Shown here in pieces: positions 1-11,879 of a stretch of DNA of 64,000 nucleotides. The notes under the pieces were generated by a model that was given only the letters and a program-made list of their open reading frames with translations, searched no databases and was not told the origin of the DNA. This stretch comes from Pyrocephalus nanus (lineage: Eukaryota; Chordata; Aves; Passeriformes; Tyrannidae). Where the stretch lies: assembly GCA_038380795.1 (NCBI GenBank), contig CM076264.1, positions 3,908,001 to 3,972,000 on the forward strand, written 5' to 3'. The position numbers and the translations under genes are program-made. Numbering within the stretch: the first letter of the stretch is position 1; every line of letters starts with the position of its first letter.

Positions 1-143
1 AAGAGGGATGTGTACCACCGCCCCACCCCGCCGGCGGCCATGTCTCCCCACCAGACGCGGCCTCCCGGCCCTCCCCAGCCTCCCTCCCTCTCTCTCTCCC
101 ACCGCGGCCCCCAAGGCCACCCGGCTCCCTCGCAGCCCCTCAC

Positions 144-222
144 AGAAGAACTCGGCGACGAGCTCGGCGCTGCCGCGCAGGGTGATGCCCTGGTGCTCCC
201 GGCCGAGCTGGGGCTGCGCCAT
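144..222 (-). CDS. MAD2L1: MAD2L1 coding exon 1 (mitotic spindle checkpoint protein MAD2A), partial gene
   Basis: Read on the minus strand, an ATG at 222-220 opens a frame of 26 codons plus one base that includes ITLRGSAELVAEFF. This matches the N-terminus of vertebrate MAD2, the first part of its HORMA domain. The exon stops after the first base of the next codon, directly before a GTGAGG splice donor (complement of 138-143). The known human protein has the same Gly-Ile-Thr-Leu-Arg-Gly-Ser-Ala-Glu run followed by a serine codon at this point. MAD2L1 protein binds MAD1 at unattached kinetochores and CDC20 in the mitotic checkpoint complex, which holds back the anaphase-promoting complex. Only exon 1 is present; intron 1 fills 1-143 and the remaining exons lie to the left. 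The first residues (MAQPQLGREHQ) are slightly longer than the human start, which I take to be lineage variation. The start codon is preceded on its strand by GCGGCC in a GC-rich leader, an acceptable initiation context. Confidence 0.93.
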
Positions 223-370
223 GGCCGCCACCGCCGCCGCTTCCCCGCCGCCCGGTTCGAATCGGGCCCCGCCCCTTCCCCCTGCCCCGCTCCGCCCCTC
301 CTCGCGCGCGGCCGCGCCGAGCCTGAGGGGGAGCGCGCGCCGCGGCTGAGGGGGAGCGCGCGCCGCCTCA
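223..370 (-). promoter_or_regulatory. MAD2L1 core promoter / 5' UTR region with GC boxes and a CHR-like site
   Basis: This stretch lies immediately upstream of the MAD2L1 ATG. It holds Sp-type GC boxes (CCCCGCCCC at about 267-275 and CCGCCCC near 292-298) and a palindromic TTCGAA at 256-261. TTCGAA resembles a variant of the cell-cycle homology region element (usual form TTTGAA), through which DREAM/MuvB complexes restrict late cell-cycle genes to G2/M. Mitotic checkpoint genes are commonly regulated this way, so the site is plausible but unproven. The transcription start is not marked by any motif I can place. Confidence 0.45.
323..366. repeat. 23-bp GC-rich tandem duplication in the promoter
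   Basis: The segment CTGAGGGGGAGCGCGCGCCG, followed by CGG or CCT, occurs at 323 and again at 346, giving a period of 23 bp. The repeat lies about 100-145 bp upstream of the MAD2L1 start codon and carries CpG-dense GCGCGCGC, so the duplication could change spacing or dosage of promoter sites. Confidence 0.85.
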
Positions 371-3300
371 TGACGGCCCGCCGGTGCTGCCCTCAGGGAA
401 ACGGGAGCGTCGCGCCCTTATCCATGAGGAAAAATGGGCTGTGGCGTGCCTCGCAAGGCAGCTGCATCTCAGAAAGGGAAGTTTTTTCCTCATGTTAAAC
501 TCCCCACCGGCCGTAGGTGCCGTCGCACCTGCTGGGCGGGTGCTGAGGGCAGCGCCCATCGCGGGTGGGGCGAGTGAGGAGCTTCGCCCCGGGAATGCTG
601 TGGGAAGTGCGCTGTCAGAGTTCCATTAGGGGCGTTCCACCGTACGAAAGCGCTTTTCAACTTAGAAATTGCACTTTCCAGGTACGAACTGAATTAAGTT
701 AATAGATCGCTTGTGGGTGATTTAAATTTTTCGGTTTTGTGGTGGTGATCACTATGTAAATCACGTAGCGGTATCCAAAATAAAAATGGTATATTCTGCA
801 AAAACACTGTGAAAAGGCAGGCGGGGAGAATCTGGGAAAGCAGGATGAAACGCAAGTTTTTCCTTATATCCGTTGAAACACCAAAATAAAGGGTTTAAGA
901 GGCATGTGGGCTGCCTTAGGGAAGGGAAGATCCTAGTTGGTCAAACAACTTAAATCCTGTTACTACAGGGACACCAGGGAAGGAAGAAGTTCTGGGAGAG
1001 GTTAACAGGGAAGAGAGACTGAGTAAAACAACAATTAATGTTGAAGTTTTTAAATACTATGAAGGGAAGAAGTTGCTGTCTACTGGGGTAGAAAGTACCC
1101 AGAAATTTATCAGAAATTTGCTGATAAAATCCATTAATAAGCAAGAAAATGAAAACTGAAGGGGTTTGTTGAACATGGAAAATGTTCATGGCAAATGAAT
1201 TCTTTCCCTGAACGTGAGTTTTCTGAAGCATTATCTGACACTATCTTATCTAAGCCTAGGTATGCTAGATGCCCATGTAGACCTTGAAAGAAACAAATCA
1301 AACAGTCTTAAAATAATGCTATGTTCAAAACAGAAATATTTATACTGAGGATAAAAGCCATGTGGTGTGATTGCTTATTTTGTTGTAATAAAACACTTTT
1401 TCTCAAAAGCTAAGGCTTTCTCTTGGATCCAGTTTTTGCTCCAAGAGGAAATATGGTTTGCTTCAAGGTTCATGCTGCTGTGATTAAAGCAAATGGTATA
1501 GTCCTGAAGTCATGTGTTGGAGTTCTAAAAGGGTCTGAATAATTTAATTTAACTTAACCAAGAGAACTTTATTCTGGGTCTTGATCACTAGTGATTGTGT
1601 TAGACATAAATCTTCTGAATAAAATATTTCTGAGTGGTGTGTTTCAAAGCCTGTTGCAATGGAAGAATTTTTCATGCAAAGCCCAGCTTTTAGAAGTTAG
1701 ATAGCTGTGAATATCAGCTGTTTTGCTTCAAATCTTATGTATTGTTCTGCTCTCAGTCATGTGTCCAAAATGGTCTCAATGCCTTTTTTTTTTTTTTCTC
1801 CGCTTGGCTTTTCACTCATTTTGCTTCCTCTAGGTTTTTGGAGAGCTGCTCATTTTTGTGATAAATAAAAGACCTTGAAAGCCATATTGCATAAGGCCAG
1901 GCAAGAACAGTAGAGCTTTTGATTAATACTTCACATGTTTCTGCTCTAGCTGTTTTAGTGTTAAAACCAAATGGAAGAAAGAAATCCAGGTGGTTCTGGG
2001 TTTACCGAGTTGATTTCCCTGTGTTTCGGTTTGGATGGCTTGCAGGTGTGTGGTGGGTATGACCAGGTCCATTTGCTTATCAACAACAGACTTAGTTGCA
2101 TCGTCATTACTTCTGCCAAGATTCACCTGGCAGGTACTGGGAAGGGTGGTGATCCTCAGTACCTCTGTTCAAATCCTAAACTTCCTGCACCTGGCACGCT
2201 ATTTTAGAGTTTTGGATCACTTCTCTGTCCCCAGTTCTGTACTGTAGTTAACACTTTTCTGCCCTCACGTGTTCCCCTCTCCTCCCCAAAAAACCCCAAC
2301 ACCTTTGCACTTTTAAATTTTATTTTTTCTGTCTCTTTAGGGAAATAAATTCCCTTTTGCAGTGCATTACTAGTTTTCTTTACATTTCTTCTATGTGCTG
2401 CAATGTAATGTAGTTGGAAAGCAGTACTTCTCCTAAACTCCTAACCATTCCATTTGTCTTTTAAAAATTTTATTTCCTCAACCAGTTCATTAGTTTTGAT
2501 AAACTCAATTTTAAGTCCATGAAGTACTATCTTTCTTTTTCTTAACCTTTGCATTTCTTCTGGTGGAATGTTCTTCATCCCTTTTCTTGCCCATGCCACC
2601 AGGATGTTCCTGTCCTTCCCCCCACCGCAAATCCATTTGTGTGAGGGTTTAGTTGTCTGACAGTGTGTGTTTGCTGCTTTTCCCTTCACGTTCTCCGATT
2701 GTCTCATCTTTGTTTCTCGGTTGCAAGTTCTGGTGTCACTCAGCTCCTCTGCCGGGTGACTCCAATATCTCCCGACAGAGGCAGCACCCAGGGAACGTGT
2801 GCTTGTCTGTGCTGCAACTAAACTGCAGTTGTCACTTGACCATGGCGCGGTCAGGTGTGATGGGGACAGCCACGCTCCATGTGATGGTGGTGCCTGGAGT
2901 CTGTGTTTAGGGAATGTCCAGCCTCACAACAGGAGGAAGGTTATGGGGCTCCTGCAAGGAGAGCAGCGGGGAGACTGCAGGTTAGTGGTTTGTGTGGCTG
3001 ACAGCTGCTTCCTGACCAGCTCCGAGGGGCTCTCAGGAGCAAAGACGACAGGCTGAGTTATATGTTCTGGCACACCAGGAGCTGGCTATCCTTGCTGTAA
3101 TTGTCTCATGCTAAACCCTTAATTTTCATGAGGAATGTGAAATCCCAGTTGTATTTCATTTAGGTCTCTTACAATTCTTCAGTCGTTGTTCTGTTTCTCA
3201 ATTACAGCTTGATGTTACAACAGAATTTTGTTTGGTTCTCTTTCTGTGAAAGGAAATGTTCTTTTTTTTTAGTTTGGCTTTTTTGTAGCATTTAGTGATT

Positions 3301-3802
3301 GCTTTGCTGTGGCAATTGCCAGTGAACCTGGGACAATCCAAATCACTGGTATGCCTTCATTTTTTAATTTTTTTTTTAAGGTAACCCAGGTCACATTCCC
3401 ATAGTCATTCAGCAAACTAGAAGACATAACTCACTTGCAGAGTTCATTGCCATTATTAATTTATTTTTAACCTTCTGGATGCACAGGTCTCTCCTTCCAG
3501 CACAGCAAAAGGGTCTACGTAATGTGCTACAAAAGCCCTCATATGGTATTAACAAATTGTCATGTTAAGCCTCAGTAAAACCAGTTTCATCTTTTCTGGT
3601 AGATCTCAAGCAATTTTGAGTGGTTTCTGGATGTAGGGTAGGCCACCAGCAGAGCCAAGTCCTATCACTGCTCCTTTAAGTAAGAGTTATTTTTACAACT
3701 TCCTAGTCTTTAAATCATTTTCCTATCTTTAAATCACCTTGCTGTGTGTGAGCTTCTATACAGCTCTCATCCAGAATTCCTTGGTGATTCATTGTTATCT
3801 AG

Positions 3803-3824
3803 AATTACCTCTATAGAGGTAATT
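3803..3824. repeat. 22-bp perfect palindrome
   Basis: The sequence reads AATTACCTCTA followed directly by its reverse complement TAGAGGTAATT, with no spacer. Both ends carry an AATTA/TAATT homeodomain-type core. A dimeric binding site or a small cruciform is possible; chance in AT-rich DNA is less likely for 22 perfect bases but is not excluded. Confidence 0.8.
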
Positions 3825-6800
3825 ATATAGATATAATGTAAAATACTGCATTTTTTGTCAGACATTTTATTACCAAGCTCATTTTATGTGTTGGTTGGTG
3901 TTTTGTTGTTGGTGGTGTTGTTTTGGTTGTTTTGGTCAAGTTTGTTTTCAGCAGTCTTTGTAGCATTAATGTTTATCAGCGGTACTAAATGTACTTTGAA
4001 ATTAGGCTGACTAGGCCAGGCACTTATTTCTTATGTCAAATGAAAAAAAAATTTGATGTTTCTTTACTTGAGCTAAATGGTGTTCTTACATTGGCCTGAA
4101 AGTCCAGACAGTGGCTGCCTTGGACAGCAAAATAACATTTTGTGGATGTTGAGAGTTTTGAAAGCTTCTATAGAACATTAGGTGGTATCTTGTTGTTTGT
4201 TTGGGGTTTTTTTTTCTGTTCCCCCATAGACGTGACATTTTTCTAAAGGATATGTAGGGGAAAAAAAAAAGTTGTGATGGCTTTGCCTCTGAACTACCAG
4301 GAGATGGCACCAGGCCCACGCATTATCTGCACCCTTTCGGTTTTGCCTTGAAGTACAGCGAGTTTGTTTTACTGTTACTTTGGACAAGTTTTAGACGCAT
4401 TTCTTTTGCTAGTTTGAAAAACATTGTTCCAGAATGAAGGAAATACTTGATGCCCAGGCATTTACCTGTGGTTGCAATGAAGAGATTTTGACAGGTGAAC
4501 AGTTATTTTTAAACGTTTCAAGTGAAGGTAGGAATCCTTTTTCAGAATTGGGAAGAACAAAACCTGAATGAGTTTTTTTGTGCCTAGAGAATTCCTTAGT
4601 GCTGAATGATGTCATGTTACAGTGGTAACAGGTAATGTGGAATCCACTTCTTTACAACTTAATCCCTTTACTTTTATATCAATATATTAATGGAAAGTTG
4701 TCAGGTAGCTTAGATTTACTAAGCCTGTGTACTGCAGTTTAGCTTTACATTCAAAAAGGGCCTTCTAGAGAACACTGAAACAGATTATCAGCAGAGACTT
4801 AGTGGGTCATCAGAAGCTGAGGAGCAGAAGGGTCCACAAGATGGATAGCATGGTAAATATGCCTTGATAAGGGATTTTGGTAGGATCCTGTTGTGTGATT
4901 GCAACATGTTGGAGGAGAATTGTTGTTTTGCGGGTGTTTTGTAATTGTCCTTCTGATGTATAGCCATGGTGGGCTTGTTCAGTTAACTGTGTTTCAAGGA
5001 ATACAATAAAGCTCACACAGTGCCTAAGAATTGTGATGACTGAAGAGGTATTTTTTGAAAAGCACATTATTATCATTAGAAATATTTAAAACAAAAATAA
5101 TTGTTGCCCTAAAAAAAAAATCGCTTATGACAGGACAGTGGGACCATTTGCAAAGTAGCTAGAAAAAAACCAAAGGATTTGTTAGTACAATTTGAACAAA
5201 ATCACTTCATTTTCTAAGTCATAATGAGCCCAGCAGGACATGCTATTCACGACTTGCTGTGTTAATCAGCACTGGCAAAATTTTTAGGAGAAAAACTAGA
5301 GTGGAACAACATTCGAATATTCACACTAGTTACCTGTGTCTCCCACAATGGATGGCCTCATCCAAACCTCATAACGAGACATTGCCAGGAGTGTAAAAAA
5401 TGGAAACCAGATGGCTTGGTAATGTGAGCAGCAATTTGATGCTAAGTATTCTTTACAGTCTCCTTTACCTGAGGTCTGATTTGAGTGAAAACATGGCAGT
5501 ATTGCTCAAGGTTGTCCTTGGCTGTAATCTGAGAGTTAGTGGACAGGTAGAGAGCTAGAGAAGACTTACCTGAAGGTTCGGGTCACTCTTGCAAGTCTTG
5601 CAAGCTTGGGTACATTGTGTATCTGTAGCTCATCTCTCTTGCCCAGGGAAATGTTCTTGTCATCAAGTTTTAAGCTAGTTTGGCTGGACAACATTCCTTA
5701 TCCCATCTATTAAACCTGTGCCACAGAACAGAAGGGAATTGAAAATTTATATGAAGGCAGCAGGTAAAAGGAAGAGGTTGAGTTTTAATGGTCAAACCTG
5801 GCAAAGAGAGTCCAGAACCACAGTCCAGCTGCCAAATTATTCTGTGTTTCAAGTACTTAATTTTCCATATAATTTCACTTTGTGTAAGCCTTTCAGTACT
5901 GGTAAAAATTTAAACTTACTGGGATCTCCATCTCTGAATTAAACTCCTGACAGAGAACCTCCTGTAATATTTCTTCTTGATGGTCATCACATTTGTTTAT
6001 GTGACATTTTCACTGTAAACAAAGTTAAAAAACCCATAAAACAATATTGATGGGAAATGATAACCTGCAGCTTTTTATACATCACACATCTAGCAGTGGG
6101 TAAGTGCTATAAACGAGAGCTTTGTGTAACACCTTAAAACACACAGTAACAGAAGCAGTTTGACAGACAGGACCCCCATGTGGGTGCACACTTAGGAGTA
6201 AGCAAGAACTTAGAGCTCAGGAAGCACATTGTTCACTCTCACGTGCTCTTTTACCTGTGATTTGCTGTGTCATGCTACCTCTTTTTTACCCCGACCCTGT
6301 TCTTCAATTCCTCGAACTTCAAAAAGGGGTTGAGGTGGTCAAAGTCTCATAAATAAACTAGGTTTGTAAAAGGTTGTGCTGTTTGTCTGGGCAATGCTCA
6401 TCGGCCACCTCTGCTTGAGAGAGTTGCTCTGGTATGCATAGTTGGTATAAACTGACTTTTACAGCTGCTGAGCACAACTAGAACTGGAAAATTACTGACT
6501 TCATAGTAGAATGGAGAAATTTAAATGGGAAACTGCTGGCTGCACAGGATTTTGAGACCTCCTGAAGATTCAGACAAAGAATTCAGATACTAAAGGACCC
6601 CATCTCTTAAGATGATGAATTGTGATTAAGCATGATTTAGCAGACTTTTAGAGTGTTCAAGGCTCACAAGAAGCAACTGTAGCTACTTTACTAAATACAA
6701 AGAAGTTCATGTGTGAGCTGTTGTGACAGGGGAGTAACCTGTGTTTGTGTGCAGATGACAGTGCTCACCTTTGCAGGCCTTCTGAGAAGGCAGTGACACA

Positions 6801-7262
6801 CTTTTCACCTTCACAAGTCAATTCTTGATGTGATTTTTAAAGCATTTTGTAAAACTTGATTGAGTTGTAATTTGCAAATGGCTCAAGGACCAATTTTTGT
6901 TCACTGTTCAGTATTAGTTAACAATGACCACAAAACACTGACCTGTGTAGTGCTACCTCAGTTTTTCTTTCTACAAAGTCTTTCTATTGTGTGAAATCAG
7001 TCTTATTGTTTCTTAAAACAGGCAGTCTCTGTCCCTTCTCAACCCTGTCATGACCTTTTTCCACCTTTCTTTTTCTGGTTTTCGCCCTTTTCTCAGTCTT
7101 TGAGTGGAGGAGAAGGTCATGGTGTGGAGTGGGACATTAGAACTGCATGTCTTCCCTATTTCCTCTTGAGATTTGTAGTGTGAAATTATCAGTATCTTTA
7201 GCAGTATTAAGGTGAGGTTTCATGGGGTCATTCTATTTATTTAGTGAAGGTGCTTGAGAATG

Positions 7263-7301
7263 AATTTTCTTATATTTGGCTAAATTTTCTTATATTTGGC
7301 T
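7263..7301. repeat. 20-bp-period tandem duplication
   Basis: AATTTTCTTATATTTGGCT occurs at 7,263-7,281 and identically at 7,283-7,301. It looks like a simple replication-slippage duplication in intergenic DNA. Confidence 0.85.
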
Positions 7302-7850
7302 CACTGTGTTGTTAACTGGAACACTAGAAACCAGGCTTATGTTGGAATAAGGTCACCCTTTACAACCGGACTCATTTTTGTGACGCAAAATAATTGTTCC
7401 CAGAAAAACACATTCCTTCTCCATCAAACCTCCATTCTGTTTGCCACACTGACTGTTCATTCTCTGGGAATCTAAAAATCATTTCTAGTGATTTATGGAC
7501 TGCTGTTGCTAATATTTCCATGATCCTGTTAAAAGTGAGTGCTTTTTCCTCAGTGGCTTGTTTTTGTGTTTTAAAGAAGTAAAATGTCAGTTAAACTAGA
7601 ACCAGCTCTAAATCATGTATATACTGAAATTGGCAACAGCTCACTGGCAGATTTTATAAGTTATCAGAATCTCTCCATATCTCAGGAAAATGGAAAACAA
7701 AGTTCTGAATAATGTAAGGAACTAGGAAAGGTGTAAATTTACATGGTGTGTGGAAGTGAAATTGTCACAAGTAAGTCAAGCTTTAAATATTCCTCTTTTG
7801 TGTTTACTGTGTTACATGCTTTTGCATTATTCTGCCTCAAACAAGGTTTT

Positions 7851-7888
7851 CTATATAAATATATATATATAAATATAAATATATATAC
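7851..7888. repeat. AT-rich microsatellite
   Basis: An interrupted (TA)n tract with TATAAATA variants. It is expected to vary in length between individuals. Confidence 0.85.
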
Positions 7889-8019
7889 AGACACTTGCTC
7901 TGGTGGATTTGGTTTCCTTTTTCTGTAATGCCTTTTTCAGGTAATAGAAGGGAAAAGGTTGATGTAATTCAACATGTGCTTATTCATAACATGATATTTC
8001 CATCATGTTGAAGGAGATA

Positions 8020-8211
8020 CAGAACCACAGAATGGCTGAGGTTGGAAGGGACATCTGGAGGTTATCTTGCCCAACCCCCTTAACTCGAGCAGGATCATCT
8101 AGAGCAGATTTCCCAGGATTGTGTCCAGGTGGCTTTTGAATATCTCCAAGGATGGAGATCTTCTCTAGGCTAAACAGTCCCAGCTCTCTCAGCATCTCCT
8201 CACAGGAGGTT
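8020..8211 (-). mobile_element. CR1 LINE fragment, 3' end, inverted
   Basis: On the plus strand the block begins with a CACAGAATGGCTGAGGTTGG-type motif, followed by GAAGGGAC and CCAACCCCC. This is the reverse complement of the typical 3' end of bird CR1 retrotransposons. Read on the minus strand it contains RELGLFSLEK, a hallmark of the extreme C-terminus of the CR1 reverse-transcriptase ORF, then runs into 3' UTR-like sequence. CR1 moves by target-primed reverse transcription and is usually 5'-truncated, as here. The copy appears to lack part of the consensus between the ORF end and the 3' tail, and it is dead. Confidence 0.88.
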
Positions 8212-11200
8212 TATACCTTTATGATGATTTAAATTAAAGTCGCTGTCAAAGAGGTGATACTGAAGTATTAAGAGCTGCATTCTTGGAAGTGCTGCCAGAT
8301 AGTATGAATAGAGAAAAGGAAAGAGAAATGAGACCTGTGCAAATGGATTCTAGAAAATCCACAGGACAAAGAGGATGGCTTGGAAATGGATTCAGTGAGG
8401 CCTGCTAAGCTGCAAACCTCCTTCAACCTTTGCCTGCCTTTAGGACATTCATAACAACCCCTGTGAGAATTATCTGACATCTACCAAAGACTGAGACATA
8501 CCATTTCCCACGTGGATATTAGTAAGGTTTCTCTCTGTTCATGAAAACTGTAGAAACGTAACATCTTTTTGACCTCTACTGTTTTGATAAAAATGTTTGA
8601 AGGGGTCTGGCAGAGCTTTAAAGTTGTTGTGAGGGATGGCTCAGTCATGAATATATACATGATACATGAGTGTGTAACTCCTGCTTCCTAAGAGAGCAGC
8701 TTTTCTACATTCTGACTTAGGTCTTTAGACTATTTATTTTATGATCACAGCCCTGAACTCTGCTAAGAGCTGTTTCTAGGGGTGATTGATAGAATCAGGG
8801 AGGATGATAATCTGAAATAAGAGGATAAGAAAGTGCAGCTGTTTGACATAAGGAATGTCGATGGTTTCTAAGGCTTGCTGTCCATAGGTGGAATATACTA
8901 TCTGAGAAAAGCAGGATTGTCCAAACCAGGTATCCTCTATTTATCTCTTCTCTTTGTTTGTTTTTCACTTCCCTGCAGTGGTTTCTTTCTTTGGAGGAAA
9001 AAAAGAAAAAATCCAGTCTATTTTCAAAGTACAGGGAAAACAGAGATGCCTTATTTCCTTCAGGATCTCTAGAGGAGGAGTGTAGGTAGAAATATGAGTT
9101 GGAATTGCAAGATTTTTTCAACAAAATTCTGTCATATGCTTTTAATTGTGTACCTACACACTCAGTTGGCTGGTGGCTGGTCAGGAGACAAGGCCTCCTT
9201 TTAGACACATTTGCTTGTCTTTGGTTGCATTTCAGTGATGCTTTGGCACAGCATTGACTTGGGGCGTTACTGAGGTTGGCATGAGAACGTGCCAAGCAGT
9301 GAGCTTACCAGTTCTTTAGCTTTACTTTTTATGCTTTGTTCAGCAACGCTGAACCGGTACACTCAGGAAGACCTGGTGTGGTTTTTTTTTTCTCATCAGT
9401 CTTAGAAGTGCAGGTTAATTATATTAAGTGGATCTGAACCTTGATATCTGACTGTCCTGTTCATTTTGGCAGCCAGCTCAGGGAGGAAATATAAACTCCT
9501 GTGTGAACAGGACCTAAGCTGCAATGGGGTAACACCAGTCACACGGGTCTTTCTGGTACAGCTGACAAGACACTGCAAACAGCGAAGAACATCTTTCCTT
9601 TCTAATCCAAATTGGAAAGTTCCAATCCAAGCTGTTGTTTTTCCATTGCTTACCATATCCCAGTTGTGCTCCTGGTCCCAGCGAAGTCTCTTGTGCATGT
9701 TATTTGTGGTTTTATTTAGCATGCCTGACAAAGCAGAAATGTGCAGATGACACTGCTTAGTACTTCTTTACAAACAGATTGTTTGCACTATTTTTTCACT
9801 TTAAGGAAGATCTGTCTTTTTTATTTTTTGAATCTGCATATGTTGACTTTTGGAGAGTTGAGTGTTTTGATTCCCACAGAGAAAACTATAAATAAACACA
9901 ATATATGTTACATGGAAGATAGATGTGTGATTCTAATGCGTCTTGTAGCTTTCCTAAAATTGTCAGATTTAGTGTATTTTCTTATGCATGTTTTTCTCCT
10001 GATGTCATCTTTTTGTCTTGTGGGAAGCTGTGCTTCAGGAAAAAGCTGTGTTAAAAATACAGTTAGAAGGAAACTGATCTTAAAGTAATCCTTTGAGTCA
10101 ATTAAATAATACTGATCTCAGTAGAACATCTATTAGTGTACATATGATGTTACTGCTAATACAGCATGAATTTATTATGGCCAGGGGTAGCCCAATGAAT
10201 TCCAGATGAATTCACAATAGCTGGATTCTTAAAATGCTACCAGGTTTACTTCAGGTTTTCTGTTTCCATGTGTAATTAATACCAGAACCCAGCACTGCTA
10301 CCTGCTCCTATTTAAAAAAAAAAAAAAATAAAATAAGAATATATTTGACATTAAACTCAAAAATTGAAAAGCTGTTCCTGATTCTTGGCATTAATAATCT
10401 AAAGTACCAGTTTTGAAGCCACCTGAATACACTGCTTTTACGTAATTTAAGGTTGTTACTGGTTTATCTCCTTCAGCCAAAATACTCCAAACCATTTCAG
10501 CATAACTAGCTAGATTAGTAGCTTACTTAAAAAAAGATTCATATCATATTGAGATATACTTAAGTGTAAAATTGGCTACAAAGCTGTACTTCAGGGTTAG
10601 CTATGAAAATAAAATGTATTTTCCAGGATTTGTTAGTCAGACAGCCTAACCCCAGGTGGAAAACTAGCAGCTTCTTCTCATAAGGGTGGGAAAATCTGTT
10701 TAAATTGGTACATTTTTTTAAAAAAGAGACATGGAAATTTAAACAATTTCGCACTGTCACGGGTTGTATTGATAAGTTATTTTTCTAGAAATGACATGTG
10801 ATTGTTGAAGCTTCACCTACTGAAGTTCAGTGTTTCATGTGGCACGTTAGGTTTCACACTGGAATGAGTCTCTTGCTGTGTCTGGCCCTGTGTAACATCC
10901 CACATTTTCAGTTCCATTATCCCGCTTGGTGCTGACCATTAGCAGAACCAGAGGATTTCCCTGGTCTCTTTTTTCCATCAGCCCCCACCATATGGCTCTC
11001 CCAGCCTTTCCAGGGATGGCTGGAGCAGATGTGTGTGTTGTGCACACTTCATCAGAGAGCTCTGCACCAAGGACGTGGCAGAACTCATCTCCAGTAACTG
11101 TGTGATGTATTGGTTATGTGATGATGTAAATCAAATCCTGGTCCCATAAGGGCTGCTTCTTTCATGTAGAGGACGTGCAATGATAGTGCAGAGTGAGGGA

Positions 11201-11879
11201 GTAAGTGGGGATGTGGTCTTTTGCTTTCTCTGTATAGTAGGAGAAGGATACTTGTATCATAATTGTGAAACCAGCCACATTTTACTTCCAGCCCTCATTG
11301 TAATACTGAAGTCTGGTGTGTATTTACACCAGTGCTGTTTTCTCGAAGTTTACCTAATCCTGACAGGGAGGAAAATTTACTAAATTCCTCCCAGCTCTGA
11401 GATTCATAGTCCCACGGCAGCTTAGAGGTGAGGATGAGGGTGAATATAAAATGTCTGTGAAGTGTCAAGAGACTGAGAACAGTCCCTGCTACTGAATAAG
11501 AACACATTTGCCATGAAGATTTAACAATTAGTTTGTAACTCACAAGCAGAGAAAGTATAGGACACACGTTTTCCTTACACAAGCACAGTGTGAGAAGAAA
11601 GGCCACATCAAGGTCTGTGCTGGATGGCAGGCTTGGTATGGGCATTCCTATCCCTGGGACTTCCAAATATGCTGGAAGAGAGTACTCTGCTTTTCCTCTG
11701 CTCTTCATTGAGTCCATCCAGCTCCTGTGTGAAAGCTCAGGACAGAGCTGGGTGATGGGCTGGTGTAGAGCTGCCAAACGTGAGGAATGTTGCCCTAGGA
11801 AGTGGTGCTCACAGAACCCATCAGTAACTGGTGTCCTGTTAACACCTACTGAAACACTTCCGTACCAGTGACACAGACT
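8212..11879. other. Intergenic DNA, no gene seen
   Basis: The segment contains fairly long chance frames on the minus strand (8,795-9,295 and 11,295-11,942). They resemble no family I recognise, and the second runs antisense into the CR1 copy. No splice-supported exon, RNA gene or transposon was recognised. A poly-A/AT stretch lies at about 10,314-10,335. Confidence 0.55.

Larger units (their letters stand above)
1..620. promoter_or_regulatory. CpG island spanning the MAD2L1 start
   Basis: The first 620 bases or so are rich in C, G and CpG, in sharp contrast to the AT-rich, CpG-poor DNA that follows. The density is highest between about 130 and 370. The island covers MAD2L1 exon 1, the start of intron 1 and the upstream flank, as expected for a cell-cycle housekeeping promoter. 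No TATA box is visible close to the ATG. Whether a divergent transcript starts on the plus strand cannot be told from sequence. A donor-like GTACGA at 681 after TTTCCAG would suit one, but this is weak. Confidence 0.75.
621..8019. other. Intergenic AT-rich DNA, no gene seen
   Basis: No frame here resembles a known protein, and open frames are short and unsupported. Contents worth noting are oligo-T/A runs (for example near 1,785-1,798 and 4,261-4,270), a perfect palindrome at 3,803-3,824, a short tandem duplication at 7,263-7,301 and an AT microsatellite at 7,851-7,888. No transposon is recognisable, though very old copies would be missed. Confidence 0.6.

Noticed and set aside
200..270. A tRNA gene, suggested by GGTTCGAATC
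   Set aside because: The T-arm-like hairpin is there, but no A box, anticodon arm or acceptor stem can be built, and the adjacent DNA is MAD2L1 coding exon.
10..629. Long Pro/Ala/Arg-rich frames across the promoter island
   Set aside because: GC-rich DNA is poor in stop codons, so these are by-products of the CpG island; the true coding exon is on the minus strand at 144-222.
8795..9295. 166-codon open frame on the minus strand
   Set aside because: Low-complexity aromatic and serine runs, no recognisable domain and no splice or promoter support; best taken as chance.
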